Assembly: GCF_021155765.1 (NCBI RefSeq)
Contig: NC_060114.1
Location: forward strand, 3,534,001-3,598,000
Length of the DNA stretch: 64,000 nt
Reading direction: 5' to 3'
From: Diprion similis
Lineage: Eukaryota; Arthropoda; Insecta; Hymenoptera; Diprionidae
Positions 47,110 to 59,693 of the stretch are shown piece after piece. The position numbers and the translations under genes were made by a program. The notes under the pieces were generated by a model. It worked only from the letters and a program-made list of their open reading frames with translations, was not told the origin of the DNA and did not search any database. The first letter of the stretch is position 1. The number at the start of each line of letters is the position of its first letter.

Positions 47110-47619
47110 TTGTATAAAAATTGCCGATATCAGTAACCCGGCGGCCCGAATGCGAGAAAATAATAACGCAATAAGCCGGTGCGCAGTAGGAGATGCGAAG
47201 GGGCCGCTCGGATCAGCTTTGACGCTGTTTTAAATTTCAACGGTCCTCCGGCGAATAAGATTTGAATGAAAATAAGAATAAAGCGCAAAACCGAAGGACT
47301 GCCTAACAGTGCGGGCAGTAACCAGTCCCTCGGGATCCGCGCATAATAGCGCCGGGGTTTCGTCTTTGTCCGTGCGAATAATCGCGATTTGAGGAACCCG
47401 CGTAGCAGGCTTACCTTCATCAGTCGATTACTGAGGGTTATACCACGTGTATGCGCGTCGCGAGTGAGTTTCGCTTATTTCCGCGGCAGTCGCGTGTGCA
47501 TCGCATTTTACACGCAACGCAAAGTGTCCCCTCGTTCGTTTTGTCGCGTTATTTATCGGCGTCAATCCCTTCCGACTTAAAGTTGCGAAATAGCCAAGAG
47601 ATCGCGGAAAAAATTCGCC
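47110..47619. promoter_or_regulatory. CpG-rich promoter-like island upstream of UPF0489
   Basis: About 500 bases are rich in CG dinucleotides between AT-rich flanks, ending at the UPF0489 start codon. A minus-strand ATGAAG followed at once by GTAAGC (near 47412-47422) could be a divergent first exon, but nothing else supports it. Promoter role is inferred from composition and position. Confidence 0.45.
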
Positions 47620-47676
47620 ATGTCGCGTAAATACTTCGCCGAAACTCCCGTTTACATCGTCGAAAATCACGACGAG
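47620..47676 (+). CDS. C5orf22: UPF0489 exon 1
   Basis: The ATG at 47620 (context CGCCATGTC) encodes 19 residues ending YIVENHDE, then a GTGAGT donor in phase 0. It lies at the downstream edge of a CpG-rich promoter-like island, which supports this as the first coding exon. Confidence 0.85.
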
Positions 47677-50600
47677 GTGAGTTATTATCACTTCGGTCGG
47701 ACGAACGACTATCGCGTCTGACACACCGACTGTTTACATTCGCTTTATATCACGCGCACATTCGCGACCGTTTTTCCACAGGCCTTTACCCACCCGCTAC
47801 GCATCGCCTCAGGCGGCAACAATATCTCGAAACCGTGGTCCATTTTTATTCAGGGAAATATCTAGGCGTTGTCCTATTCCTACGTGGAATTGACCGGGAT
47901 ACCCTTCCACGAGGCTTGCTTCACGCGCACGGTTTTTGCTTCGATAATTTGTCGCGTTATCAATTAGCCTTACGTCACAACGTATTCACGGTCAACTTGA
48001 GTCAGTCGGCAATGTACCCACGGTGTGGTTCCTTCTTACCGACCGAGATCTCCGCGGTTGTGCGACTTGAATTGCGCATTAGTCGGTATCGAAGTACTTG
48101 CTTACCGTACGTGTATCGTCAATAATACCCAACGTTTCGCGGTTTTACAATCAGCGAGGATCGAAATTTCTAAACTCCTTCTGAAATCGAACACCAAAAA
48201 AACCGGATCCGTTAGTATTAAAAAAAATCTCGGATCATTTATGAAGGCACTGATGAAATTTGAATCTGATGTGACGAAGCTAATTTTTCGGTATTCAAAA
48301 TTTTGTAGGTCTTTTATGAAAAGTTGTGCTTCATGAAGCAATGACGTATCATTTTTTCATTTGTATTTCGAAAAATAATAGCGAGATTTTTGGAATTGAC
48401 GATTTCAATTTGACGGTGGTATAGGATCTTCGAACCGTCAGAAACGAAAAACACAATCTGTGGAATAAGTCGGAGCTAAAGTGCTAAAAAGATTTTCTTT
48501 CTCGTATTTGATGACTTTTGTAGAAATACCATACCTCAAGATGAGTATAGGGGTGTATGTATTGGCTCAAATCATGGACGAAGATTTGTTTATACTAGTT
48601 GAATACCAATAAATTACAGATTCCTTCGGAGTACATCATTATTTTCGCATCAATCTTCACAGCAAAGAGTGACATTCATATTTTCAGTCTAATACGTAGA
48701 CTCGTCCTAAAACTAATGTCCGTCGATATCTTATCAGTGTTGAATAATTTTATCAGGAAATGAACCAAGGCTTGTGCTGCAAATTCTTTCGCGCACCAAT
48801 CATGACCAGATACGAGAACGACAATTGATTTCGTATTTTTTTGCTTTTGAATTATTTGACTCACTGCAATCTGACGTACCGACGACGTGGGCTCCGTAGA
48901 TAATTACTGTATCGGTTTGCATTAACGTGCGTGATTACCAATTGCCGGTACAACAGTATGCCGCATTTGTATCAACGGGGTTACGAAAGTGCGGGATTGA
49001 TAACAAAGCCTCGCGTTTATCCGGAATTTCACGCGTATTTCCGAAAGCATTAAATTCTTCGCGTAGAAAACATGGTGATTTTTTTCGTTCTTGTTTTATT
49101 CCTCCAGATCTTGCCGTTCGTTTATCGTTGCTTAGGTTCTAAGCATCTTCCGTTCGAAGGAAACACCTTTATCCACCTTGATTCCCACCCCGACATGCTA
49201 ATACCGAAAGATATGCAGGCGGACGTTGTTTGGGATAAGAACCAACTTTTCGAGTGAGTATCCAATTACCTATATCGTCTATGCATCAGTCGAGCATTTC
49301 CCTTACTCACCGAGCCGAAACACTCAGCCGATAAGTAAGGTATTTGACTTTTGTGGTCGCAGGTAATGGCAGTTTAACAATATTCTTCGATGTAGAAGTG
49401 AAAAAGAATAAAAATGAAAAATGAATCTATAATACCTATTCATTTTACGATTCCGGGAATTGGTCTGATCTGCACGATGTTTGTTTTCATTCCATTTTTA
49501 TAATGTGTTTTTTTTCACATTTTTGCGACTAGTGTTATAGCCTTTGGCGAAATGTTTTTCCGTTGTGCATTTTCCTCGTGCACGGTATTGGCTTCGCCGA
49601 TTTTACTAAGAGGCTGATTTATGCGGACTGCATACTTTATGTTATACCGACGAGCGAAGTACGCAGGAATAACATTCGTGCCAAATGCCAATTACGCAAA
49701 AACGTTCTCATCACGCAGGTATACCGATATTATAACGATTAGGATAATTGGCGCAGTTGTGAAAGTTCAGAAAATAGGTTGCTAAGAAATATATACAACT
49801 ATGTGTATTTATACACGTAACTTAAATATGTATGTATAGTGGTGGCGTTGTTAATCTTCAATGATTTTTTTTTTCTTGTAATAATAGTACATTTGTTTCT
49901 TCTTAACTGTTCGCGTGCACACATCGTTTTTGCGCTCCATTGTATCGTAGGTGGTTTCTTTTTAACTTGTATTTTTTTCGCATCTCGTCTGAAAACTAGG
50001 CGCCAAATTCAGAAAAAAAATCTTGTTGAAGCACAGAGCATAAAAAATATTTAGAGATCGTTACCGAAGGTCAAGAAAGATAAAAATGATAACAATTGCT
50101 CTAAAAGAGCCAATTATCGTTTTGAGGGTAGTTCATTTGGAATAAATTATTTTTTTCGGTCTCCCACCTGATGCCTGATAGTCAGAATGAAATTCTCCTG
50201 AAAGACCAGGCCATGAATAGCTTATTTGAAGGTCACTACCGATGGTTAAATATCAATAAGGATAAATTAATTTTCACAATTTCTCATTTCTTGTACAGAA
50301 ATTGAACTTTATTTTTGTCTCTCATCAGAGTAAGTGCTACAAAACACTTCAAAAAGATTTTCCCAAAGATGGGTATTTGGAAAAAATATTTGAATGTGGC
50401 TACCAACTATTAAAATATTTTTTATTTATTTATTTTTATGTGTAGTGACCTTTAAAAATTTTTACTATGAAGCTCTGTGCTTCAACTAGAATTTTGTTTT
50501 TGAAATTGGTGCCGAATTTTCAAGTGAGAGACTAAGAAAAAAAAAAGAAAATATAAGTTTAAAATGAACCATCCTAATGTACAGTCATTAGGTGTACCAT

Positions 50601-51002
50601 CTGCTTGCAAGGTCTAGAAACTTTTGCTAACCATCGCTAGAAGAATCTTCTGACTGTGAGAAGTGGACGAGAAATAAGTTGAACTTTATGTATCATATTT
50701 CACTGCAGATTAGTCAGATCATTATTCCCGTACGTTGGAATCATGATTTATTCTTACTGCTGAGTAATTTCATTGCTTCTTCTTCGAAGGTAAAAATTTC
50801 ATGTCGGTAGAACCGATTTTTAAGAGAAATGCAATCTCTATAATAAATTCATAAGTTTATAGATCTGCTTATAAAAATCCGAAATATATGGCATCATGAA
50901 TGTGTCATAGATCCCGCAAGGAGCAGAGGTGACTGAAGTTGATTTCGCATTCAGGCATTCTCAAGTTGACGAAATCATATACGTATACATACATGCATAC
51001 AT

Positions 51003-51036
<34 letters not shown>

Positions 51037-53495
51037 ATTTTTACCTTATTTTATATGTATATATTCTAGCACGCGAACTTTTGGCAGCAAGGTATAAAAA
51101 ATCTCGGGATGAATCACCATGTTGTGGAGTTTAGACTACGAAAAACAAAACAACTTTCAGATTGTAGAATTCCTCATGATTCATTCTGATCGTAAAGTGA
51201 ATTTCTCTTCATTCAAATACAACCCACATTTAGCTTGAAGTCATTCATCTGAATTTTTGGATTGCCGATCAACACGCGTATGATTTATTGCCATATCGAA
51301 TCGCAGAAATAAAAAGTTGTTGGTCTTACGCTCTGATGAGGCTGGCACACAAGGCTGGCCCATAAAACCTAGCAAATCTGAATATTTGTGCAATACGCGA
51401 ACGCCTTTTATACATACGTAGTAAATAAAGTGGATAATAATAAGAAGAATAAATTGCGTCTGAACTCGATTGATTTTTTAAAATTAACTATTTAATTTCC
51501 TAGAATTATGATTTTGGTGTAACGAAATGACGTCTTGAAAATTAAAATGTGTTATCCAAAACAGTTTTTTATCCAGTAGAAAAGAAAGAAAAAAAAAGCC
51601 AAATAATGACACGCGAAAAATTATATTCTTTGATATTTCCGGTATGGTGAAATCTGGCTTGGAATTTAGGTTATACATTTATGTTGTGATTCAGTTAGTA
51701 TGAAAAGTAAATCTGAAATTAATAGGATCATATATAGTTTCAAAATTGAATCTTTTATTGATTTTTAGATCGTTATGTTTATCTTTACGGCCGTATTTGA
51801 TCGTCTTCCTTGGCTTTTTATTTCGGCTATCGACTTTCAGGCTTGTGCCGAAAACCAGTTATAGTTATACTGTAAGAGCATATATTTAACGTATCGATTA
51901 AAGACTTTTACTGTACCGTTAGTCATTTTAATGTTTTCTATATCACGCGATGACTCAGATTTAGAATGCAAATACACATTTTCTGCATAGTTGTAGCCAA
52001 GATATTTCGTCGATACATTCAATTTACCTTACTTGAATTGTTTTTCTGCTACACGAATGTCACAGTAAATCGTTAGATGGTGGCCACAGTCAGAAATATC
52101 GAAAAATTGCAATCATTTACAAAAATGTGATTTCTCTAGGAATTCAGTAATAGTATAAACGTGACACTTTTTTTTATCTTTTCGAGAAATCATTATACTA
52201 ATGATTGAATTTGAATTTTTCTGGTAAAAAAAATCGTATATCGTTTTATACAACATTTTTTCTGATTTTTGAATAAATTTAAGATACTATCGTAGTTATT
52301 GAACAGAATTTTGAATGCAATTTTTCGTCGTATCTCATGACAGTTGTGGAATGGCTTGTACTTTTCAATTAATAGTTTTTCAGACATCAATCGTTGAAAC
52401 AGATGTCATTTCTTGTCGAATATCACAGATTTCCTATAGTTTAGAAATTAAACTACTAACGGTCGTTATTTCTTATACTACTCAACTAGTGACACAAAAC
52501 GATTTCAAAAACGTACGACAGATTCTCTAAATCCGTCAAAATCCTAGGATTTTATATTTTTCTTCGATATTCTATGAAAAAAAATTACATCGAATTCGAG
52601 TTGAGGATTTGCAAGATTTTTTACAGACTTGGGACTTTAATTGTTTCTATTCAATTGTAGATTTCCGTACCTACGAAAAAGTTCATTGAATTTCATTTTC
52701 GTCTTACGTGGCTTTTGTCATGCATTTGTATTTTGTCGCAGTAAGTTTTCTAACATCATAATTTCTCGTAAATATTCGTACTCTTTTGCAACTATTCCTT
52801 GAGTTTTATTAAAATTTTCTCGGGCAGTCGATTTTTCTTCTCTCTGAAAAGATAATTGAAGGTGATTGCAATTTTTCGTAATGTTTCATCGTCTTGTAGA
52901 GAAAAGTTATAAAAAACAGTGATTTTTTATTATTTTTATTTGTCCGTATTTTCGTAGTATATCGTGAAAATTATTTTCACCAGCTGATCGCGCATTAATT
53001 AGGTCCTAAAAATGAATGGAAACAAATTTGAGAAAATCGGAATTGTGAAAAAATTGACCCAAAGCATATCAGTCATAAAAAATATCCGTCTTTTTCACCC
53101 GTTGAAACTGTTCAAAGTATCTGATTACATATGTTCGGGATTTGAAAAAGTTGAAAAAAATTAACAAACTTCTGATTTCCGGCCCATTTTCCTTAAATAC
53201 ACTTCCAGTGTAAAACGCATGGAATCCAAATTCCGGGTCGGATTCCAAAATCGTCGATGCTCTTCAAGCGTTCTACCGCCTATTTCGATCAGCACTGATA
53301 CCCGCGTAACTGGTCTAAACGAGTTTGTTTTCGCTTATGTCGCAGTGAAATCAGTATAGAGAATTGGATGCTTCCGGCGGCGTATGCGGGTCACCTGAAG
53401 CACCTGATCTGGGTGAAGCCGCCCTGGGCAACGCAGATGCAAGACGGCGTCTCCACTTTCTTAATCGGGAAGCACAAGGACAACGGATGCATAAG
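47620..53495 (+). CDS. C5orf22: UPF0489 family protein (C5orf22 homologue), first three coding exons, 3' part not found
   Basis: Exons 47620-47676, 49108-49253 and 53346-53495 join in frame with GT/AG borders to give 117 residues plus a split codon: [19 protein letters not shown], then [16 protein letters not shown]...[13 protein letters not shown]...[20 protein letters not shown]...FLIGKH. This matches the start of human C5orf22 (family UPF0489), including [17 protein letters not shown], GSKHLP, HfDSHPDlLIP and sIENWimPAvYAGH blocks. The function is not established. The DSHPD at residues 44-48 resembles the metal-binding DxHxD of ureohydrolases, a resemblance I infer. Human C5orf22 is about 440 residues, so most of the protein is encoded further 3', probably beyond 64000; I could not recognise the next exon in the repeat-rich 53.5-64 kb stretch. 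Confidence 0.88.
47677..49107 (+). other. UPF0489 intron 1
   Basis: 1.43 kb, GTGAGT to CCTCCAG. Remains GC-richer than average for its first 450 bases, as an extension of the upstream island, and may hold regulatory sites. No other feature. Confidence 0.75.
49108..49253 (+). CDS. C5orf22: UPF0489 exon 2 (DxHxD motif)
   Basis: The acceptor TTCCTCCAG ends at 49107 and the GTGAGT donor starts at 49254. The exon encodes residues 20-67: [35 protein letters not shown] and DKNQLF, ending two bases into Asp68. Family match is strong across the whole exon. Confidence 0.9.
49948..50576. mobile_element. fold-back element, 629 bp, in UPF0489 intron 2
   Basis: Starts TAGGTGGTTTC and ends GAACCATCCTA. 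The left arm (CGCCAAATTC, GTTGAAGCACAGAGC) is mirrored at the right (GCTCTGTGCTTCAACT, GCCGAATTTTC). Three diverged ~160-base units of the arm appear in a row inside. Flanks TTGTATCG/ATGTACAG are a weak 8-base match. A lone arm lies at 8503-8700. Confidence 0.65.
50577..53345 (+). other. rest of UPF0489 intron 2
   Basis: (AT)n at 51005-51034 and a copy of the dispersed repeat at 52540-52985. No gene seen. Confidence 0.55.
53346..53495 (+). CDS. C5orf22: UPF0489 exon 3
   Basis: The acceptor TATGTCGCAG ends at 53345. The exon reads [28 protein letters not shown] and [12 protein letters not shown], ending two bases into a codon (AG) at a GTGAGT donor. It aligns without gaps to the C5orf22 region following exon 2. 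Confidence 0.9.
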
Positions 53496-53896
53496 GTGAG
53501 TCCCGTCCCGCGGCTCATCGTCAGCTGGCTTGTATAATCGTTATAGGAATATAATATCAGCTATTCCATCACACCGTCAAACTTATAAATAAAATACAAA
53601 ATTCATACACTTGTGCGATACGCGTTTACAGTATGGTGTAACCTGAATGCAAAGTAGTTAGGCTGAGGTTCGATGGACAAGTTAGACACATACGGGTATG
53701 AAACGTCCTCTCTAAATAACAAACCTTCTATGGCCGACGCGAACCGGCGTCAGTTCGTAATGTGAAGAAATGTAAAAGCCGTTCATTATCAAATGTTATT
53801 CGTCGTAATATGAACGCCTGTGGGATTTTGTTCGGGCCAAATGGGCGAGGAACTTTTTAAACGATACCATAAGTCTATTCCATATCGATCTGTGTT

Positions 53897-54190
53897 CGAC
53901 CCTTGACCTTTCGGATTTGGCCCACGATTTTTTATATATTTGTTCTCACATTAAAAGGCAGGAATTTTTTTAAAAACATTTTTCCGACACGGTTTGAATT
54001 TTCAACGATTTTTTTAAATTATTTTATTGATCGACACAATTCAAAAGTCTGAAAGAATTCTGCAAAATCCGGGTGTCAGATATAAAAATTTTAAGCCCAG
54101 AGCCGAAGTGGGGAGATTTTTCATTCTTACTGTTTTCAACATTTTTCCGAAAAAAAAACGTTCAAAAACTGAAAGTCTAGAAAGTGAGAA
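53897..54190 (+). mobile_element. single arm of the 12-797 fold-back family
   Basis: Landmarks GACCTTTCGGATTTGG, CGATTTTTTATAT, TTATTGATCGACACA and GAAGTGGGGAGATTTTTC match the left arm at 12-270 in the same order. No right arm follows. Confidence 0.7.
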
Positions 54191-54713
54191 ATTCATGCAT
54201 CATTGAATAAATATGAACATATTTTTAATTTTCACACAGTTTATTCATCTCTTGGCATAGGAATACACCATTCGTACTGTTCTGCATTTTCGTTATTGAA
54301 AAACAAATGATTGTACAAAAACTACCGAAAATGAAATGTCGTAAACTGTATTTCAGTTTGTTATGCGTTTGATTAGACTTTTTCTTTTTCAAGACTCACA
54401 TTTCAACATTATCAGTTTCCCAGCGATGAAAAGCGAAACAAGCAAATGAATTGTGACTAGTCTTAACCCTTTTCTAACCTTCATTCTATCAGTTTTTCGG
54501 TGTTAAAACATCTTTCCAACATTTGTAATCAGGTTTTTTACAGTCCTTGGGTTTAATAGAAGTCCATCTTTGGTTGAAAATTTTATTTCACTCGAAATAT
54601 GTATTCATTCATTTGTTATCAATAAACAATTCCCCAAAAAATGCTTTTTTTCTGGTAAAAATTCATTTTCACTTTCGAAACGGTACCAAATTCTACTAAA
54701 GTTTGGATATCGG

Positions 54714-54899
54714 AGTTTTTGGGGTTACTGATTACGAATCCGACATTAGATTTTCAAAATTCAAAATGGCGGATCCAATATGGCGGATATCAAATGCTTA
54801 AAAGTAATGAATTTTAAAAATTCGATATCGGCCATATTGGATCTGCCATTTTGAATTTTGAAAATCCAATTCCTGATTCGTAATTAGCGAGTCCAAAAA
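54714..54899. repeat. near-perfect 186-bp palindrome
   Basis: The left half holds TCAAAATTCAAAATGGCGGA then TCCAATATGGC and ATATC, and the right half is its complement almost base for base, including CTGATTACGAATC against GATTCGTAATTAG. The centre is about 54808. The arms belong to the repeat family at 18687-18900. Confidence 0.8.
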
Positions 54900-56281
54900 T
54901 TTTCAGAAACCAATTTTTGTCAAAATCGGTCCACACAATTAATTCGTGGCTGAAAGATTTTGAAAATCGTTACTAGAAGTCGTATGAAAAAATCCTTCCA
55001 TCGATTTGTAGTATAAACCTTCGGTAGTCGGTAGTATAAACCTTGAAACAAAGTTTCAACTTTCTGCGATGAAAGCTTATGCGCAAATAATTTTTCGCAG
55101 CGATGGGCAGAATCTTCTTCAAAAGTTCTTTGCGTATACCTACGTCTTCATTCCAGGAAGTTTAAACTTTATCTCGAATGCATATAATACCGTGATCTAA
55201 AAATTGGTGGAAGGTATTTTTATACAACTTTTTTTTTAAATCGTATAAGAATTACAAATCCGATTTTCGTCCAAAATTTCACTGAAGTTTCCCCTTATAA
55301 TTGCAGGTATATAAAACATGTAGAAACGTTAGGTAAAAAAACTGAGGTTTCTCGTTGATTTCAAGCGTGCTTTTGATGCGTTATGTTAAAACTGCCAAAC
55401 ATACTTACCCCAAATTCGGTGACATTAATCTTGTATATATAGTTTACATAATACTTTATAGAGTAAAGATTCACACACTGATAACGTACCTGATGTATAG
55501 GTATAGATTAGGGTGATCGTTAAATGTAACACCACGATGGATGGTCATGAATCGGCTCCAAATATAGAAAAAAAATTTCTCTAATTGTTTCAGATTTTTA
55601 TTTCAAGTCCCTGTTGTGCCAGCAGGCTCTTGGTTTTCTTTTCAATTGGAAAAATTGGGAATTTTCACGATTTCCGGGATCTCGACTATTCAGAGTGGTT
55701 TCGAATAAGAAATTTCCTCGGGATTAAGGAACAAATAATTTCAAATATCTCACCTGTGTACAAAGTTGTTAAAAATCGATGTTAATAATAAATAATTAAG
55801 GAAGTTTGATTTTTTCGATATGGAATACCGAGGCTTGTTTATTATTATAGTTTTTTGTTAACGTGACCGACTCGCTAAACGCTTACGTGGACGTGCCCTT
55901 AGTGACCCTATATGGTCGTATTTTATTTTTTATTTAAGGATGTATGTAAGGACACTTTCCAGTCAAAAATTGTGTTTGATCAGAATTTTTGAACTTCGCG
56001 ATTCAATAAAAATCCGAAAAAATTATAGAATTTTTTTCTAGATTTGGAGCCGATTTACGATCATTCAACATTGAAATTATAAAAAATCCCATTTAACGAC
56101 CACCCTAGTATAGATATAATCACCGATTTGCTCATTTTTGCGGCTGTGCCGTCTTATTTGTAGTGAAAATTAAAGCTTTGAAATAAATGTTTTCTTGCCG
56201 CAAATTCACCCACTGTGACAGTTGATTGTGAATATCGCTGTTTCGATGAATAGAAATTCTCAATTCAGCGTCAGTGATGCT
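54900..56281. other. no feature seen
   Basis: AT-rich; no exon matching UPF0489 recognised. Possible weak copies of dispersed repeats only. Confidence 0.45.
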
Positions 56282-57464
56282 GTATGGGAGTGAAAATTAG
56301 AAAAAGTTGGGTTTTTTTTACTGCCGACACCTCAAAGTTTAGTTTTTGCCCTTAAAAAAAAATCATGCGAAACAGTTCTTAATTTTCATTTCAAATCGTG
56401 CCACAATCATGTTACATTTCTCATTTAAATAACGTGGGATTTTTGTACTTTTTGGAATTAATTTTTTATCTTCGGAATAAACAGCAATACTGCAATGATT
56501 GATGGATATTATTGTAGGAAATAGAACGCTCCAGACAAACGGTCTCTTATAATTTTTCGATAAATCTACTCGTTTAAGAGTTATTCGAGGTTAAGTAGCG
56601 TTCATAGTGAACTTCATAGTTTTTCAAGTTTTGCCATAATTTTCTTTTAAATAATCATTAAATTTATAAGGTAATGTTTTAGAAACTATCTAAAAAAAGC
56701 CTGACAGTTTAAATATCCTAAATAATACCTTGCAATCAATATTAAAACAAGATGTATTATTTTTTTTAAATCATTTTACAACGATTGTGCTAAGCAAGCT
56801 AAGGCTGCTCAGCAAACACGTTAATGAATAAGAAATGGAAATAAATTGAAAATTTACTTTTCCGCTTTTTACCAAAAGTTGCTTAGTAAAAAAGTTAATA
56901 AATAAGAAACAGAAATAAATTTTAATTTTTCCGCTTTCTACCAAAGGTTAGATACCAAAAAGTTGTAAAACAATTAAATAAAAAAGAATAAATCTTGTTC
57001 TAATATTAAGTGCAAGGTATTGTTTACGATATTAAAACTGTCTAGCTTTGTTCAGATAGTTTCTAAAACATTACCTTTCAAATTCAACGATTATTTAAAA
57101 GAAAATTATGGCAAAACTTAAAAAACTATGAAATTCAGGTTGAACGTTACTTTAACCTCAAATAACTTTAAAAATAGTAGATTACGGAAAAATTATAAGA
57201 GACCTTTTTTCTATAGCGTTCAATTTCCTACAAGAATATGCATCGATCATATCTGTACTATTGTTTTTTCCAAAGATAAAAAATTAATACCTAAAAGTAC
57301 AAAAATCCCATGTTATTTAAATGGGAAATGTAACATGATTGTGGCACGGTTTAAAATGAAAATAAAGAACTTTTTTTCGCATGACATTTTTTTTTAGGGC
57401 AAAAACTAAAACTTTAGGGTGCGACAGCAAAAAAAAAGCAACTTAGGAAATAACGGACACCCTA
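56282..57464. mobile_element. 1.18-kb palindromic fold-back element with ~550-bp arms
   Basis: Begins TATGGGAGTG and ends CACCCTA. Mirrored landmarks include GCGAAACAGTTCTT/AAGAACTTTTTTTCGC, CATGTTACATTTC/GAAATGTAACATG, TGCCATAATTTTCTTTTAAA/TTTAAAAGAAAATTATGGCA and GGTAATGTTTTAGAAACTAT/ATAGTTTCTAAAACATTACC. An 89-codon frame at 57128-57397 lies wholly in the right arm and is not a gene. No transposase; target duplication not resolved. Confidence 0.85.
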
Positions 57465-57752
57465 GTTCACACGATACATGCTGTACTACGAAGAAACAGA
57501 ACTGCGGAGAAGACGGTCACCTGCCCTCGATTTACCGATGCTTGTATTCCAGAGTGCCGTGCAAGAATGTCGTGTCTCTGTACATTTATAACCCCTTTCT
57601 TCTCACCGAGAAGTTTTACCTGCAAGGTGTTATATATGTTAGGATATCGTAGGCCTTTGAACTGAATGTATGGATCTACGTACTTACGAATTTATTCAGG
57701 TAGATTACAATGAATAATATTATGTAGTCATTAGATCAAGCTTTGCCTCTAC

Positions 57753-58354
57753 TAGTCTAGTCAAATAAGGTCTGAATTTGAAATTTTAAGCACAAGCCTG
57801 TTTTTTTGCAGATAGGGATTTTCAGCCCTCAGAAATTCAAATCTGAAGTCATTTTTGAGCTGCATGACCGGGGTTACGAGAAAACAGCCAAATTTGATGT
57901 TTTTTGCGTTTTCCTCAAAAACTGCTGTCGATGTACAAAAAAATGATTTGACCATCATGTAGAGCGGAAAATTCTACATCGAATTATGTCCTCATATGTA
58001 GGAAACTGAGTCAGATCAACAAATTAAGAAAACGGAAATTCTACTTATCGACGACATCTGAGGAGTTTGAGCGGAATAATTTTTTTTTCTGAATTCGTTA
58101 ATCCGACGCCGTTTTCGACGAATGAGGACATAATTCGATGTAGAATTTTCTGCTCTACACGATAGTCAAGTCATTTTTCATCTATCGATAGTAGTTTTTG
58201 AGGAAAACGCAAAAAACGTCAAATTTGACTGTTTTTCCGTAACTCAGATCAAAAATGACTTCAGATTTGAGTTTCTGAGGGTCCAAAACTCGTATATGCA
58301 AAATTACAGACTTGTGCTCAAAATTTCGAATTCAGACCTTATTTGATAGGACTA
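57753..58354. mobile_element. 602-bp fold-back element with ~250-bp arms
   Basis: Ends TCAAATAAGGTCTGAATT and its complement AATTCAGACCTTATTTGA. Inner landmarks AAATCTGAAGTCATTTTTGA and GGAAAATTCTACATCGAATT are mirrored in the right arm. A truncated relative lies at 9398-9863. Confidence 0.85.
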
Positions 58355-59693
58355 TTACCGTGTCGTACCGGAAGTATCGGTAAGTATGAGCATATAGTTT
58401 CTTTCTTCCTGTCTAGCTCTTACGTCTAATTACTTTAAGCAGTGCTGCCATCATAACACAAGAGTCGATTCTACACCATAATTTAAAAATGGCTTCTTTG
58501 TACATCCTTTTGAGGATGATTTTTTCTTCGTTTTTGTGTTTCTTATACCTTGAACACTTGTATCGACGGTAATTAAGTCTTTCCATTCCGCAGAGAAGTT
58601 TTTCAAGATCTGTGCTTTAGAGGAGTATTTCGATCTAATTAATTAAACCGTGTCCTTATATGTTTTGTCGATTTGACAGAAATTATTATGAAATTGAAGC
58701 TGATTTTCTAATCATTTACTGTAAAAAATACCATTTTGTTAGTTTTTACCGATCGATTCAAAGTTCACTTATCTCCACTATTTATATCCATGCTTACATA
58801 TCACCGAGGCAAAACATCTGCAGATAACGCTATTCTAGATGCAATACCGAATACAAATATTCAGATAACAATGTCTTGTTTCAAACAGCAATAACGCCAA
58901 GAAATGTAGTCCTGTATGTGAATTACTTAGACTCATTGCACAAATACATTTCCTGGCGTTTATATTCTCGTATGAAACAAGAATCCATTTGGATATTTTT
59001 TTTCAGGTATTGCATGGATAATGGGACTATTTCAAGCTCATTTTTTACGCGAGTAATGCGTAAGGATGCAGGATAATAGTAAAAATAAGTGAAATTTTAC
59101 TCGGTCGGTAAGGACCGACTATAGCGGATCCTCTTAAGGCGGTGCCCTAGTCGATTTCGACGTTGTCCTATATGTCTCCGATGATTGAAGTCCACGTATC
59201 TTAAACGCCATTTTAAACAAAAACACTCCAATACATTTTCATTTCATGCAGAAATGAAGAAATGGCACGGATTCTACGAAATCGCGATAGTAAGGTTGTA
59301 ACGTTATAGTAATGCGTGTTTAGGAAAGATCGTTACTTCACACTTTCAGGATTTTCTGAAATTTAGTAAGCCACAATAAACAAAAGACGATAATATTTTG
59401 AAAAGCCAACTTATTGAAAATCATTCTAAAATTAAAAAATGATGAATTTTTCTCTGATGTTTCGTTACGGTAACGTTACTAACTACAGCTTTACGAAAAA
59501 TGACTTTTATAGAGTGCGTTCCGACATCATCTTCCAATGCTGTCTACCAGTTCTGGCTCTATCCTAGGGAATTTTTAGCGCAGCCAGCTAATTTCAGAAT
59601 GCACCCATAATCGCACCCGACTCGATCAGTGTAGTACATTTTCCCGCCACCAGATGGCAGCCTTTGATATTTCGTGCGTGGTGTGAGCACACA
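58355..59693. other. no gene seen; rearranged repeat fragment
   Basis: 59100-59275 carries CGGTCGGTAAGGACCGACT, a near-palindrome also found at 7338, and a reversed stretch resembling the 6838-7390 repeat. Otherwise featureless. Confidence 0.35.

Noticed and set aside
47130..47420. Minus-strand 96-codon frame beginning MK then a GTAAGC donor
   Set aside because: Could be a divergent first exon, but no further exon or homology is visible; more likely part of the bidirectional-looking island.
57128..57397. 89-codon frame
   Set aside because: Lies entirely within the right arm of a fold-back element and is Lys/Asn/Phe-rich.
57465..57620. Possible UPF0489 exon 4 (peptide LYYEETELRRRR...LDLPMLV faintly like LYVPEDQL...LQLDVIMV of the human protein)
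   Set aside because: The only acceptor (CCCTAG) puts this peptide out of phase with exon 3, no proper donor follows before the stop, and the match is short.
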